A stretch of 39,199 nt of DNA from Gammaproteobacteria bacterium (GCA_022340645.1 JAJDNP010000095.1:1-39199); one strand, 5' to 3'. Positions 26,215-35,206 are shown, counted from the first letter of the stretch. Numbers and translations are program-made. The notes: generated by a model from the sequence alone, not told the origin.

Positions 26215-26357
26215 AAGCGTGATATGTCCACAGATGACCGCGCTGAAATGCCGGGCGCATTTTGAACGTACGCTAGTACGGTCCGAAGGATGTAGCGCAG
26301 GAGGCGCGTAGTAAATAAATATAGATTAATAACGTTTGTTTTATATTTCGTTTAAGG

Positions 26358-26495
26358 TGTCGGAGTCGAAAAAAACCGGCTCCGATACTAATGAAACTAA
26401 TTGTAGGTGCGAATTTATTCGCACAGCAGCGCCAGAATGTTTGTGCATTGTGCGAATAAATTCGCACCTACAATTACGCCCATTAGACTCCGACA
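26358..26495. repeat. 138-bp nested inverted repeat between acs and the HPP gene
   Basis: The inner arms at 26399-26425 and 26449-26475 are perfect 27-base reverse complements (GTAGGTGCGAATTTATTC core) around a 23-base loop. The outer words GTCGGAGTC near 26359 and GACTCCGAC near 26487 pair around them. A related half-hairpin, TGCGAATTCATTCGCA, stands at 28632-28647. GTGCGAATTTATTCGCAC-type repeats are dispersed in other proteobacteria. The rest of the 354-base gap holds no gene. Confidence 0.8.
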
Positions 26496-26568
26496 GCTCA
26501 ATTTCAGGCAAAAGAAAAGCTTATACACAAGCCAGGAAAGTTTTCTGACTACTGTCAGATAACATATA

Positions 26569-27534
26569 ATGCCGGGTATGAACAGTTCGCCCAATCTAAT
26601 TAACAAGCTTCTGCACTTTCTTGGCATTGAACCACGTGCTGTTGGCCATACCGAAAAACTGGTCTCTGCCGCAGGCGCCTTTCTGGGCATTATCATTATT
26701 TTCTACAGCAGTTCATTTTTTGTACCCGGGACATCCTCTTACCTGATTGTCGCATCGATGGGCGCATCGGCGGTGTTGCTGTTTGCCGTGCCTCACGGCC
26801 CGCTCTCGCAGCCGTGGCCGCTTATCGGCGGTCACCTGATCTCAGCGGTAATTGGCGTTAGCTGCGCGAAATTTATTCCCGACCTGTTTTTTGCTGCATC
26901 TATTGCAGTCGGGCTTGCCGTGGGTCTGATGTATTACCTGAATTGCATCCATCCCCCCGGCGGTGCGACCGCTCTGTCTGCCGTGGTCGGCGGCGTGGAA
27001 ATTCATCAACTGGGTTACCAGTACGTATTAACACCTGTTCTCATCAACGTTGTGGCCATCTTCACTGTTGCAATCAGCTTCAACTACCTGTTCAGGTGGC
27101 GCCGTTACCCTGCCAGCCTGATACGAAAAAAGCCATCCTCAGCACAAACACCTGATAAACACCATGCCGCAATAACGCATGAAGATTTCGTTTACGCCCT
27201 AAGTGAATTTGATTCGTTTCTGGATATATCTGAAGAAGACCTGCTGACTATCTATGACCTGGTAACCAGGCGCCATCAACTGACTATCTTCCCTGCCAGT
27301 GAATTAAAACTCGGGCATTATTACTGCAATGGTGAAAACGATAAGCTGTGGTCTGTACGCCAGATTGTTGACTGGAGCGGCAGCAGTGAAGACGGCGAGG
27401 ATAAAATTATCTATAAAGTTGTTGCCGGTGCTGACAGGCGCAACACGGGCGTGGTATCCAAAAATGCTTTTTCCCGCTGGGTGAAATACGAAGTCATTCG
27501 CGATGAGAACAACTGGCGGCGTGTCGACAGCTGA
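26569..27534 (+). CDS. HPP-family integral membrane protein with a non-CBS C-terminal domain
   Basis: 321 residues. Residues 1-185 have four to five membrane helices with the family features VASMGASAVLLFAVPHGPLS, SQPWPLIGGHLISAVIGV and the name motif CIHPPGGATAL. Many HPP proteins carry CBS domains after the helices; here residues 190-321 form a different soluble domain with HEDFVYALSEFDSFLDISEE and KLWSVRQIVDWSG then IIYKVVAGADRRNTGVVSKN. Some HPP relatives are linked to nitrite transport, but the role here is unknown. The start may be ATG 26578 instead. The stop directly abuts the next start. Confidence 0.85.
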   Translation: MPGMNSSPNLINKLLHFLGIEPRAVGHTEKLVSAAGAFLGIIIIFYSSSFFVPGTSSYLIVASMGASAVLLFAVPHGPLSQPWPLIGGHLISAVIGVSCAKFIPDLFFAASIAVGLAVGLMYYLNCIHPPGGATALSAVVGGVEIHQLGYQYVLTPVLINVVAIFTVAISFNYLFRWRRYPASLIRKKPSSAQTPDKHHAAITHEDFVYALSEFDSFLDISEEDLLTIYDLVTRRHQLTIFPASELKLGHYYCNGENDKLWSVRQIVDWSGSSEDGEDKIIYKVVAGADRRNTGVVSKNAFSRWVKYEVIRDENNWRRVDS

Positions 27535-27795
27535 ATGAAGCTGCATATAAAAGTCATTCCGTCTTCTTCAAGAGACTGCATCGCGGGCTGGCTGGAAGAC
27601 ACCCTCAGGGTAAAAGTTCAGGCGCCAGCAGAAAAAGGCAAGGCCAACAAGGCTGTCATCAAGGTGCTGGAAAAATCGCTCAAGCTGGCGAAGGGCTCGA
27701 TCAGTATCGAAAGCGGGTTTACTTCATGTAATAAAATTGTTGAAATAATCAACTGTGATGAAGATATAATAGGCAAGCAGCTGAAAAAACTTTAA
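27535..27795 (+). CDS. yggU: DUF167/YggU-family protein
   Basis: 86 residues, normal for the family. It has the opening LHIKVIPSSSRDCIAGW, then LRVKVQAPAEKGKANKAVIK with the conserved APAeGKAN motif. The fold is known but the molecular role is not; it is cytoplasmic. It starts right after the stop of the HPP gene without a spacer and is probably coupled to it. Confidence 0.9.
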   Translation: MKLHIKVIPSSSRDCIAGWLEDTLRVKVQAPAEKGKANKAVIKVLEKSLKLAKGSISIESGFTSCNKIVEIINCDEDIIGKQLKKL

Positions 27796-27843
27796 TTGTC
27801 AGCCTGCCGGCAGGTAGCCGCTGACAGCATGTTCAGGTGAATC

Positions 27844-28620
27844 ATGTCAGCCATATTATTCGATCTTGATGGCGTATTATATGAAGGCGACAGACCCGTT
27901 GACGGCGCTGCTGCCGCTGTTCACTGGTTTAATCAAAACCATATTCCTCACCTGTTCCTGACAAACACTACCTCAAAATCCCGTGCCGAGCTGGTCACCA
28001 AACTGTCTCATCTGGGTATCGAATCAGGTGAGGAAAATTTTCTAACGCCGCCGGTTGCGGCCAGGCAATGGTTGCAGACAAACAACTTAAAAAATATTGC
28101 ACTTTTTGTGCCGGATTCTACCAGGCAGGAGTTCTCGGATTTTAATTTTGTCAGCGATGAGGACGGTAATGTTAACGCCGTTGTTATCGGTGATCTTGGA
28201 TATCAGTGGACCTTCGAAATCATGAACCGGATTTTTCGAATCCTTATCAATAATACACAGGCAAAACTTGTAGCCCTGGGCATGACACGTTATTGGCGAA
28301 CAGACAATGGTTTACAGTTAGACGTTGGTCCTATGATAAAAGCCTTTGAATATGCAACCGGCCGCATCGCGGTAGTCACCGGCAAACCATCCATTGACTT
28401 CTACAGGGCAGCCATCGGTCTGCTTGGTATGCAGCATAATGTCGTTATGATCGGTGATGATATACGCGGTGACATCGAAGCATCACAACAGGCCGGGCTA
28501 AAATCCATACAGGTGCGTACTGGCAAGTTTACCCCGCAGGACCTCGAACTCGGTATTACGCCCGACGCAATTCTTGATTCTGTTGCCCAACTGCCGGAGT
28601 GGTGGCAATCAAACATGTAA
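27844..28620 (+). CDS. HAD-superfamily phosphatase, subfamily IIA (HDHD2/LHPP-like)
   Basis: 258 residues. The catalytic aspartates are in ILFDLDGVLYEGD (motif I, DxD). A type IIA cap follows. Motif II is LFLTNTTSKSRAEL, the motif III lysine is in VVTGKPSIDFYRAA, and motif IV is VMIGDDIRGDIEASQQAG. This matches the TIGR01458/HDHD2 group, phosphatases acting on small phospho-compounds; the substrate is unknown. Same strand and 48 bases downstream of the DUF167 gene. Confidence 0.88.
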   Translation: MSAILFDLDGVLYEGDRPVDGAAAAVHWFNQNHIPHLFLTNTTSKSRAELVTKLSHLGIESGEENFLTPPVAARQWLQTNNLKNIALFVPDSTRQEFSDFNFVSDEDGNVNAVVIGDLGYQWTFEIMNRIFRILINNTQAKLVALGMTRYWRTDNGLQLDVGPMIKAFEYATGRIAVVTGKPSIDFYRAAIGLLGMQHNVVMIGDDIRGDIEASQQAGLKSIQVRTGKFTPQDLELGITPDAILDSVAQLPEWWQSNM

Positions 28621-29134
28621 ACAGGTGCAGGTGCGAATTCATTCGCATGGTAACGGCACAGCCTCACTGGCTTTTTTAAGGTGGATAAAAGCAAAAAATA
28701 GTCCGCGAATTACGCAAAAGAAATCAATATTGGTTTACGTCAATTGCGAGGTGCGAGGCAGTCTTGCCATGCGATAAACATGATTAAAGATTACCTCGCA
28801 CCTCGCAATGACAAAAAAATTAAAAAAAGCTTTTATTCGCGTCTTTTGCGTTATTCGCGGACTAATGCTTTTAAGTTTTTCCAACGCCTGTTCAGGGCCG
28901 CCTACTTCCTGTCATGTCATAAATATGGCAGAATAAATGCGGCCATGAGCGGACTGCCAGGTAAAAATAATCCGGCACGATGGAGGTTAATCATTTTATG
29001 TAGATTGTTTATTTGGATCGCTTACACTTCAGTGGGATGGTGTTTTTCATATCCATTATTATGTTCTCAACCCCCAGGGCATCCTGCCATCAAGACTTCG
29101 GTTGTGAATCGTTACCACCTGTTTTTTTAATTTG
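28621..29134. other. 514-base gene-poor stretch with repeats
   Basis: It holds the half-hairpin at 28632-28647 and the nested repeat at 28699-28864. From about 28870 to 29134 the sequence is AT-rich without a convincing gene; a plus-strand frame reading 28744-29130 passes straight through the repeat and resembles nothing. Confidence 0.5.
28699..28864. repeat. 166-bp nested inverted repeat after the HAD gene
   Basis: The outer arms at 28699-28721 and 28842-28864 (23 bases, 1 mismatch) have the core TAGTCCGCGAA-ACGCAAAAGA. Inside them lie separate arms at 28739-28758 and 28794-28812 (ATTGCGAGGTGCGAGG core, one-base indel). The inner type resembles the GTCATTGCGAGG...CCTCGCAATGAC repeats found in many proteobacterial genomes. 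Each arm contains short internal repetition (GCGAGGTGCGAGG). Confidence 0.75.
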
Positions 29135-29860
29135 TCAGCTCCTGGCAACAATTTCCGCCCGAATGGTCGTTAGATTTTCATGCCGCACATCCTTTCCGGT
29201 GACCAGAAAAATCACATAGCCACTAATATTTTTAGCGTGGCCGCCAATCCGCTCCAGGGCGCGTAGCGCCAGCACAACATCAACAAACTGGCCTACACTA
29301 CGTGAATCCTCCATCAGGAAAGTTGACAAACGACGGAGTGAGGCACGAAACAGATCATACAGATTGTCATCTTCCTGTATGACATCCAGTGCCTTTTCCA
29401 GATCCAAAGTATCGAAGGCGTCGAGCGCCATACCCAACATGCAGTCCACGAAATCCGCCATTTTGAATATATCCCTTAACACCTCGCGGCTGGGTGGGTT
29501 TTTGTCATGACCGAATAAATGAATGGTAAGGTTAGCCACCTTGCGCGCTTCGTCTCCTACCCGTTCGAGATCTGCGATGGTTTTCTGGACGGCCATGATG
29601 TCGCGCAGATCCTTGGCCATAGGTTGGCGCTTGGCGATAATATGAATAATTTCCTCATCCGCCAGCACATCCAGGTCATTCATCTCCCGATCCCTGTCTA
29701 TGACCAGACCCGCCATCTTAGGATCTCCATTTTTCAGCGTTTGCACTGCGCTGCTTAACTGAGCCCGTCCCAAATTCCCTAGCTGAAAAACCAGTTTATT
29801 AAGCTTCGACAATTCATCATTGAAAGATTGAACGATGTGGCCTTCTATAGAATCGTGCAT
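29135..29860 (-). CDS. phoU: phosphate-signalling regulator PhoU
   Basis: 241 residues from ATG 29860 (GAGGA upstream); the ATG at 29908 adds a non-homologous tail. The protein has two three-helix PhoU repeats with metal-binding acidic patterns (DREMNDLDVLADEEIIHIIA then ADLERVGDEARKVANLTIHL; and ALRALERIGGHAKNISGYVI). PhoU links the Pst transporter to PhoR and dampens the Pho response. No pst or phoBR genes are in the window; a Pit transporter with its own PhoU-like protein is 22 kb away. Confidence 0.94.
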   Translation of the reverse strand: MHDSIEGHIVQSFNDELSKLNKLVFQLGNLGRAQLSSAVQTLKNGDPKMAGLVIDRDREMNDLDVLADEEIIHIIAKRQPMAKDLRDIMAVQKTIADLERVGDEARKVANLTIHLFGHDKNPPSREVLRDIFKMADFVDCMLGMALDAFDTLDLEKALDVIQEDDNLYDLFRASLRRLSTFLMEDSRSVGQFVDVVLALRALERIGGHAKNISGYVIFLVTGKDVRHENLTTIRAEIVARS

Positions 29861-30166
29861 GGTGTCCTCAGTTTCAGCCGAAAAGGCAAATACAGAAAGT
29901 ATAAACACCCTTTCTAAGCATAGTCAAACCAAAACATCCTATATATCTTCCTTCCCTCTTCTGCTTACAGGCAGTTAATTCCACGATTTTGCCAATGTCG
30001 GACTGCCATACAAACCAGACGCCCTTCGGCCTTGTTCTGGAAAGTGAATATTTGTTAAATCACATTTATCTGTAATTGTTAGAAAAGTATAAAAGTACTG
30101 AAAAACTTTCGTCATATTTATCAAGTACCATGCTGTTGCATAATTATATTAAAGGTTATATATGCA
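29861..30166. other. divergent 306-base gap, no gene seen
   Basis: Between phoU and the TPR gene. It should contain the promoters of both. The plus-strand side is AT-rich (TATAATT-like at about 30143). I see no clear Pho box and no repeat. Confidence 0.4.
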
Positions 30167-30967
30167 ATGAGCGTTGAAAACGCGATACAGGATAAGGCAT
30201 ATTACGAACGCTTTATGGTGGCAACTGCACATCAGAAGGCTGGGCGTCTGCAGGAAGCGAGAGACATCTACCGCGCCTTACTGGACGAAAACCCGGATAA
30301 TGCCAATGCGTTACATCTACTCGGGATGCTTTGCCATCAGGCAGGAAATACCGAAATGGGAATAAGTTTTATACAAAAAGCTATAGAACTGAATCCTGAT
30401 TTTCCGCTTTTTCTCAATAACCTTGGTCATATCCAGCTGAGCATTGATCAGCTTGACAGTGCAGAAACAACCCTACTGAGGGCAACGCAATTAGATACGG
30501 ATATGCTGGCATCCTTGTATGGACTTGCTGAATGCTATCGTCGTAAAGGCAAGTTTCAAAAGGCTGCCAATTTTGTTGAGTATGTACTTGAACGTGACCC
30601 TCAGCATGTTGATGCGCTCGTGTGTCTCGGTCAGATACATATGCAGAACAGCTCAGCAAAAAAAGCGCTGGAATTATTTGAAATGGTATTGTCAATTAAC
30701 CCGGATCACATCTATGCAAGGTTTCATGCGGCACGAACACATTACGCACTTGCACAGTATGATAAGTCGATAGCAATATTGCAGTCATTGCTTCAACAAC
30801 ATCCAGATTATGTAGCCTGTTACAACAACCTGGGTAACGCCTACATGGCGAAACATCAATATAAAGATGCAAAAACTGCGTATCAGAATGCCATCAGGCT
30901 AAATCCGCGAGATGCGAATATGCAATATAACCTGGCGGTGGCGATTTCTGCGTTGAAATATTCATGA
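30167..30967 (+). CDS. tetratricopeptide repeat protein
   Basis: 266 residues, helical throughout, built of about seven TPR units of 34 residues: AGRLQEARDIYRALLDENPD, then MGISFIQKAIELNPDFPLFL, LDSAETTLLRATQLDTDMLA, KFQKAANFVEYVLERDPQHV, AKKALELFEMVLSINPDHIY, YDKSIAILQSLLQQHPDYVA and YKDAKTAYQNAIRLNPRDAN. There is no signal peptide and no catalytic domain, so it is probably a protein-protein scaffold. No ribosome binding site is obvious at the ATG. Confidence 0.85.
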   Translation: MSVENAIQDKAYYERFMVATAHQKAGRLQEARDIYRALLDENPDNANALHLLGMLCHQAGNTEMGISFIQKAIELNPDFPLFLNNLGHIQLSIDQLDSAETTLLRATQLDTDMLASLYGLAECYRRKGKFQKAANFVEYVLERDPQHVDALVCLGQIHMQNSSAKKALELFEMVLSINPDHIYARFHAARTHYALAQYDKSIAILQSLLQQHPDYVACYNNLGNAYMAKHQYKDAKTAYQNAIRLNPRDANMQYNLAVAISALKYS

Positions 30968-31142
30968 ACAGTTTTCTCCAACGGACATTCGGCTTAGATC
31001 CTGGAGGTTGAGCCAGGAATTACGCATCATCACTTATGGGTACGTTTGAGCCATAAACAACTGTCAGGTTATATGGAAATCAACATATCACAGCCAGATT
31101 AAATCTGGACTAATAAAATTAAATAAATTACCGGTTTTGTGA

Positions 31143-31646
31143 TTAATCAATCGCAAATTCAATACGATCGGCCAGCTTGTCCAGCGCCTTGCGCGCACAG
31201 GCCGCATCCTTGTCACCACCCGGTGCGCCACTAACGCCTACTGCACCAATATTGTAACCGCCTGCTACAATTTTAATGCCGCCATCCAGAACCATAAGAC
31301 CGTCGATATTATTTAACACCTGCATTTCTGGCCGTGCTGATCTAAATACACCACTGTCAGTCCAGGCCATCACCGTCATATTCGCCTTGCGTTCTGCTAT
31401 ATCAAGTGTGAAGCGCGACGCCAGGTCATCACGCAATGCAGCGCGCATTAAACCGGAGCGGTCAACCACAACGACGCCGATATGATAACCGTCCTTACGA
31501 CAGGCCATAATGGTTTCATTTGCTATATCACGCGCCAGCTCCATACCGATGCTTTTATCAGACACGACATCTTCGGCCTGGGCTGATGCGCATGTTAAAA
31601 CAGCAGTTAACACAATTACCGTTTGCTTTATGTTCATTTTTTTCAT
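31143..31646 (-). CDS. exported GlcG/HbpS-family (DUF336) protein
   Basis: 167 residues from ATG 31646 (GAGGGG upstream), with a Sec signal peptide cleaved after about residue 21 (VLTAVLTCASAQA). The mature part has the GlcG/HbpS features: VVVVDRSGLMRAALRDD, ADIAERKA-like segment, GGIKIVAGGYNIGAVGVSGA and GGDKDAACARKALDKL. Relatives bind heme or cobalamin, or have unknown roles beside catabolic genes. Isolated here, with a cytochrome P460 gene about 3 kb away that might hint at redox chemistry. Confidence 0.85.
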   Translation of the reverse strand: MKKMNIKQTVIVLTAVLTCASAQAEDVVSDKSIGMELARDIANETIMACRKDGYHIGVVVVDRSGLMRAALRDDLASRFTLDIAERKANMTVMAWTDSGVFRSARPEMQVLNNIDGLMVLDGGIKIVAGGYNIGAVGVSGAPGGDKDAACARKALDKLADRIEFAID

Positions 31647-32039
31647 AGGACCCCTCACTGTACAGGTGTAATCGTCAAATATTAATACCAATAGTTGCAG
31701 ATTGCTATGCCGAATTCCAGGTGTATTATGGCGTCATATTTTCCGGTCGTTGCTTCTCAGCCTGAATAATGGTTCTTAAGAATTGTTTCAAAGCACCCAC
31801 GTAAATTTAAATGTCGATAGCATTGCCACTAACCTGAATTCAATTTTCCTCACCCAGGCAAGCAGGTCAATCAAAACCACATGCATGGATGTGAATATTA
31901 AATGGTAAATGATATATTCGCCTATATTGCCTGTAAAATGGCCAGCTTGTTAATTAGCCGTATACCACCGCCAGCCTATATTTATTACGTGGGCGCAAAC
32001 ATTTAACAGTATAAAAGTCAGACACACGGATTTATCAAT
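31647..32039. other. divergent 393-base gap, no gene seen
   Basis: Between the GlcG-like gene and the MscS-like gene. AT-rich, without repeats or open frames that resemble anything. It must hold promoters for both flanking genes. Confidence 0.4.
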
Positions 32040-33683
32040 ATGAAATATGTCATGCCGCTACAGCTTGTTGTATTGCTTATCGTTGTTTGCTTATCACAGG
32101 TCGCGTTCGCAACCGATGATGCATTGACCCTGAAGGAAATTACCGAAAAGCAGGAAAAGGCACAGCAGCTCAAGGACACACCCGAAGAAATCCAGCAGGG
32201 ACCGTATGACGAGTACAACCGGACCACGCCTCGCGGCAGTGTAATCGGACTGGCCAATGCACTGAATGAAAATGATTACACTACCGCCACACAATACCTC
32301 GATCTGCGTAACCTGCCGTTCACCATCGGTGAGGCGGACGGCCCTGATCTCGCACGCAAACTGAAAACCGTTGCCGTACGGTCGATGCTGATCGATTACG
32401 AATCGCTGAGTGCTGATCCTAAGGGCCATACCGATGACGGACTGCCGAGTTACCGTGACCGCGTAACCACAATCAAGACCGTGGACGGCCCGGTGGATAT
32501 TCTGTTGCAACGTGTACCTCGCGGTGACGGGGTGTCTATCTGGAAAATATCCAACGCGACGGTAGCAATGATCCCAAAGCTGAACGAGGAGTTTGGCTAT
32601 GGCGTTATAGGCGACCAGCTGTCGATGATATTTCCGCACTACGTCATATCCGGGTTCGAGCTCTGGCAGCTGATGATGCTGGTGGTGCTGCTGGTGTGTT
32701 GTTATGCCGTAGCTTATCTGATAACAATAATCCTGCTGTGGATACGCCAGCGAGCGATTAAAGGAGGTGAAAGCAGGTTCAACCGGTTCATCGCCGGCCC
32801 GGCACGGCTGTTGATGATGGTTATATTATTCCGCGCCAGCTTCGAAACCATCGCACCCTCGCTGACGGCGCGCGCTCTTTTCGAGGCGAAAACCTTTCTG
32901 GTCATAGCTGTGACCTGGTTCTCCATGGGCGTGGTCGATATGCTGCTGTGGCGGCTGTCGGAACACATGGAGCGAAACGGCCAGCATGACGCGGTTGTGC
33001 TGCTGAAACCGGCAGGTACAGCGCTGAAGTTCACTGTAGTATTCATCGCTATCATTGTCTGGCTGGACAACCTTGGTTACCAGGTCACGACATTAATCGC
33101 CGGCCTGGGTGTTGGTGGCGTGGCCGTTGCTTTTGCCGCGCAGCGATCAATCGAGAACCTGATCGGATCAATTATTATCTACACCTCGCAGCCGGTGCGT
33201 GTCGGTGATTTCTGCAAGTTTGGCGAAGTGCTCGGCACGGTCGAGGAGATTGGTCTGCGCGCGACCGTTTTGCGCACGCTCGAACGTACGCTGGTGCACA
33301 TTCCGAATGCCAAGTTTTCGACCGATGCAATCGAGAACCTCACGCAGCGCGACAAGATCCTGTACCGCTGCCGACTGCGCCTGTCCTATGAGACGTCACC
33401 TGCTCAGATCAGGATGGCGCTTGAGAAAATACGCGCGCTGATCCAGAGTCATGACTTCATTGACGAGGAAAGCTCGCGTGTACGCTTTATCGAGTTTGCG
33501 CAATACGCCCAGGAACTGGAACTGTTCATCTATATCCGGACAATAGACTATGCTCAGTTCCTCGAGCAGCGGGAAGACGTGAACCTGAAAATTCTCGACC
33601 TGCTGGAGGATGCCGGTGTGAAACTGGTGATACCGGCTACTACCACCTACCTTGAACACCGCGACAACCCGGCCGTGTTATAA
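32040..33683 (+). CDS. mechanosensitive ion channel, MscS family (long form)
   Basis: 547 residues. A signal peptide (about 1-24) is followed by a periplasmic domain at 26-200, then about five membrane helices: 205-235, 252-270, 283-305, 327-345 and the pore helix with GLGVGGVAVAFAAQRSIENL (355-374), the Gly/Ala-rich MscS TM3. The beta domain follows (VRVGDFCKFGEVLGTVEEIG) and then a short alpha-beta cytoplasmic domain. The extra periplasmic domain sets it apart from the 286-residue E. coli MscS. Osmotic pressure release is the expected role. Monocistronic. Confidence 0.92.
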   Translation: MKYVMPLQLVVLLIVVCLSQVAFATDDALTLKEITEKQEKAQQLKDTPEEIQQGPYDEYNRTTPRGSVIGLANALNENDYTTATQYLDLRNLPFTIGEADGPDLARKLKTVAVRSMLIDYESLSADPKGHTDDGLPSYRDRVTTIKTVDGPVDILLQRVPRGDGVSIWKISNATVAMIPKLNEEFGYGVIGDQLSMIFPHYVISGFELWQLMMLVVLLVCCYAVAYLITIILLWIRQRAIKGGESRFNRFIAGPARLLMMVILFRASFETIAPSLTARALFEAKTFLVIAVTWFSMGVVDMLLWRLSEHMERNGQHDAVVLLKPAGTALKFTVVFIAIIVWLDNLGYQVTTLIAGLGVGGVAVAFAAQRSIENLIGSIIIYTSQPVRVGDFCKFGEVLGTVEEIGLRATVLRTLERTLVHIPNAKFSTDAIENLTQRDKILYRCRLRLSYETSPAQIRMALEKIRALIQSHDFIDEESSRVRFIEFAQYAQELELFIYIRTIDYAQFLEQREDVNLKILDLLEDAGVKLVIPATTTYLEHRDNPAVL

Positions 33684-34317
33684 GCGAGAAAAATGGCCGT
33701 TCCTTGTTCAGCTGGCGGTGTGTCACATGCTGGCAGCTGCCACTGCAATCAATACTGCACCACCCGTGGAACGGAAGCACGGTTGAGCAACAGGCCTTAA
33801 CTATACAGGATGCCCGCACCCCCTCGGTACTGCCAGACAACGCCGTCAATCGATGTTTTTCCAGCCGTGCAGCAAGTGCGGCCTGGTGAAGCCCGGACAC
33901 CGTTTTTAAAGGAATATATGACATTAACCTGCGCCGAATAAATGGGATCGCCGGGTTTTACCGTTGTCAAAATTGTCAATATCAGTATACAGATATGCTG
34001 ATGCAGCGCTTTCCCGTGTCCAGCGACCAATCACATGTAAGACGCCAGTCTGCGGTTGTAAAGACCAGCGATTTGTACCCAGGTTAATAATTTTTCGGGC
34101 TCGTACTCACCCAGCGGCGGCATAAGCTTGAAAGTCATGCCGACGATAGTCTCCTGCTGGTAACTCCCGGAATGGGTAGCGATACGGCGATGGTATGTTT
34201 ACGCAATACTATCGATGATCAGGATAAATTGTTTACGGGCAGCCAACCGTTACCTCGTTTTGGTATTTTAATAGCCATGACCTGTTGTCAGGTTTTAATT
34301 CATATTAGCCATGTCTT
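33684..34317. other. 634-base gap with a possible gene remnant
   Basis: Convergent to the MscS-like gene and downstream of the P460 gene on the minus strand. Only the fragment at 34031-34198 looks protein-like. The remainder has several overlapping short frames but none with family resemblance. Confidence 0.4.
34031..34198 (-). pseudogene. unidentified C-terminal protein fragment
   Basis: The minus strand reads ETIVGMTFKLMPPLGEYEPE then KLLTWVQIAGLYNRRLASYM and a stop at 34031-34033. The frame is closed upstream by a stop near 34199-34201 and has no suitable start codon. The MPPLGEYEPE-type wording is unlike random translation, suggesting the last 50 codons of a lost gene in the same direction as the P460 gene. 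Family not recognised. Confidence 0.3.
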
Positions 34318-34815
34318 TTACTCCGGAAATTTTGCTGGAGTAGTGAATACCCAATCTCTGTCTTTAACAGGCGTGTGACAGGATATACAGACCTGCATGC
34401 CCTGTTGAAAAGGTTCCTGGTCAAGTCCAACCCAACGCGCCCAGCCCCAGCCATAACTTTCGGTATATTTTTTTGAATCCTTAAACATAAACTCCGCGTG
34501 GACAAACTCGCCGGGCGCCGTTGCTCCCTGCCAGTGTTCGTGTTGAATATCCTTCCATACAATCTTGCCCAGGATGCTGCCATCCGGCCATGGGTTGGTT
34601 GCACCGGAACGCGCCGCTTTAACTGCAATATCATTGCCCAGAATAGCGCGTATCGAATTGTTATCGGTGCGGTGTGATACACCAATCATTTTCCAGTTCT
34701 GCCAGCCTTCAGGGTATGCAATGCCATGAGACGGGCCTATGGATTTATCGGCGGCATAACCATTAAATGCGACTACAAGGAACAACAGCAATAGCAATTT
34801 TCGATAGACTTTCAT
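34318..34815 (-). CDS. exported cytochrome P460-family protein
   Basis: 165 residues from ATG 34815 (GAGGA upstream); the upstream in-frame ATG at 34938 adds non-homologous sequence. A Sec signal ends near residue 21. The mature protein has the P460 pattern GWQNWKMIGVSHRTDN, IRAILGNDIAV, the WPDGSILGKIVWKD block, and near the C-terminus one heme c site, CISCH at 143-147. P460 cytochromes oxidise hydroxylamine or handle NO using a heme cross-linked to a lysine; K66 or K84 could be that lysine but the assignment is not certain. Periplasmic. Confidence 0.82.
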   Translation of the reverse strand: MKVYRKLLLLLFLVVAFNGYAADKSIGPSHGIAYPEGWQNWKMIGVSHRTDNNSIRAILGNDIAVKAARSGATNPWPDGSILGKIVWKDIQHEHWQGATAPGEFVHAEFMFKDSKKYTESYGWGWARWVGLDQEPFQQGMQVCISCHTPVKDRDWVFTTPAKFPE

Positions 34816-35206
34816 ATTTCTGGTCCTCATAACAATGATATTGGTCATACTGAACGCTACAGTTGATTTAAACTGCTGGTTGACGCCCGGCAATTCAATT
34901 GATACAAGCATATCAACTTTGCGTTCCCATGCATACAACCTGCAGTAAAGCGCAAATGCTATTTTGTTAAACAGGCGGCAGTTTCATTTAATATGCAGCA
35001 TCCGTGTTCGGCTAATAAACCATCGTTGTCACGCAGGGTGCAGAATAATAAAAAATGCAATTTTTATGTAAACGAGCCAAACTCAGTAGAGTAAAAACCT
35101 TGCCAGAGGTTATAATTCACGAGTGAAAAATAATCAAATATCATGTGTGCTGTAGTGATAACAGCACAACATGGCGATAACTCCTGTTACGTGACGGCCT
35201 GCCAAA
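34816..35206. other. divergent 391-base gap, no gene seen
   Basis: Between the P460 gene and hyfB. It should contain the promoter of the hyf-like operon. I looked for a sigma-54 signature (GG-N10-GC) and found none that convinces. Confidence 0.4.

Noticed and set aside
28744-29130. 128-codon plus-strand open frame
   Set aside because: It begins inside one arm of the nested repeat, passes through the other arm, and resembles no family; the phoU gene lies just beyond on the opposite strand.
29861-30166. Pho box upstream of phoU
   Set aside because: Only a weak CTGTAATTG-like half-site is visible; no second half-site at the right spacing.
34816-35206. Sigma-54 promoter for the hyf-like operon
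   Set aside because: No GG-N10-GC pair with the proper surrounding bases was found.
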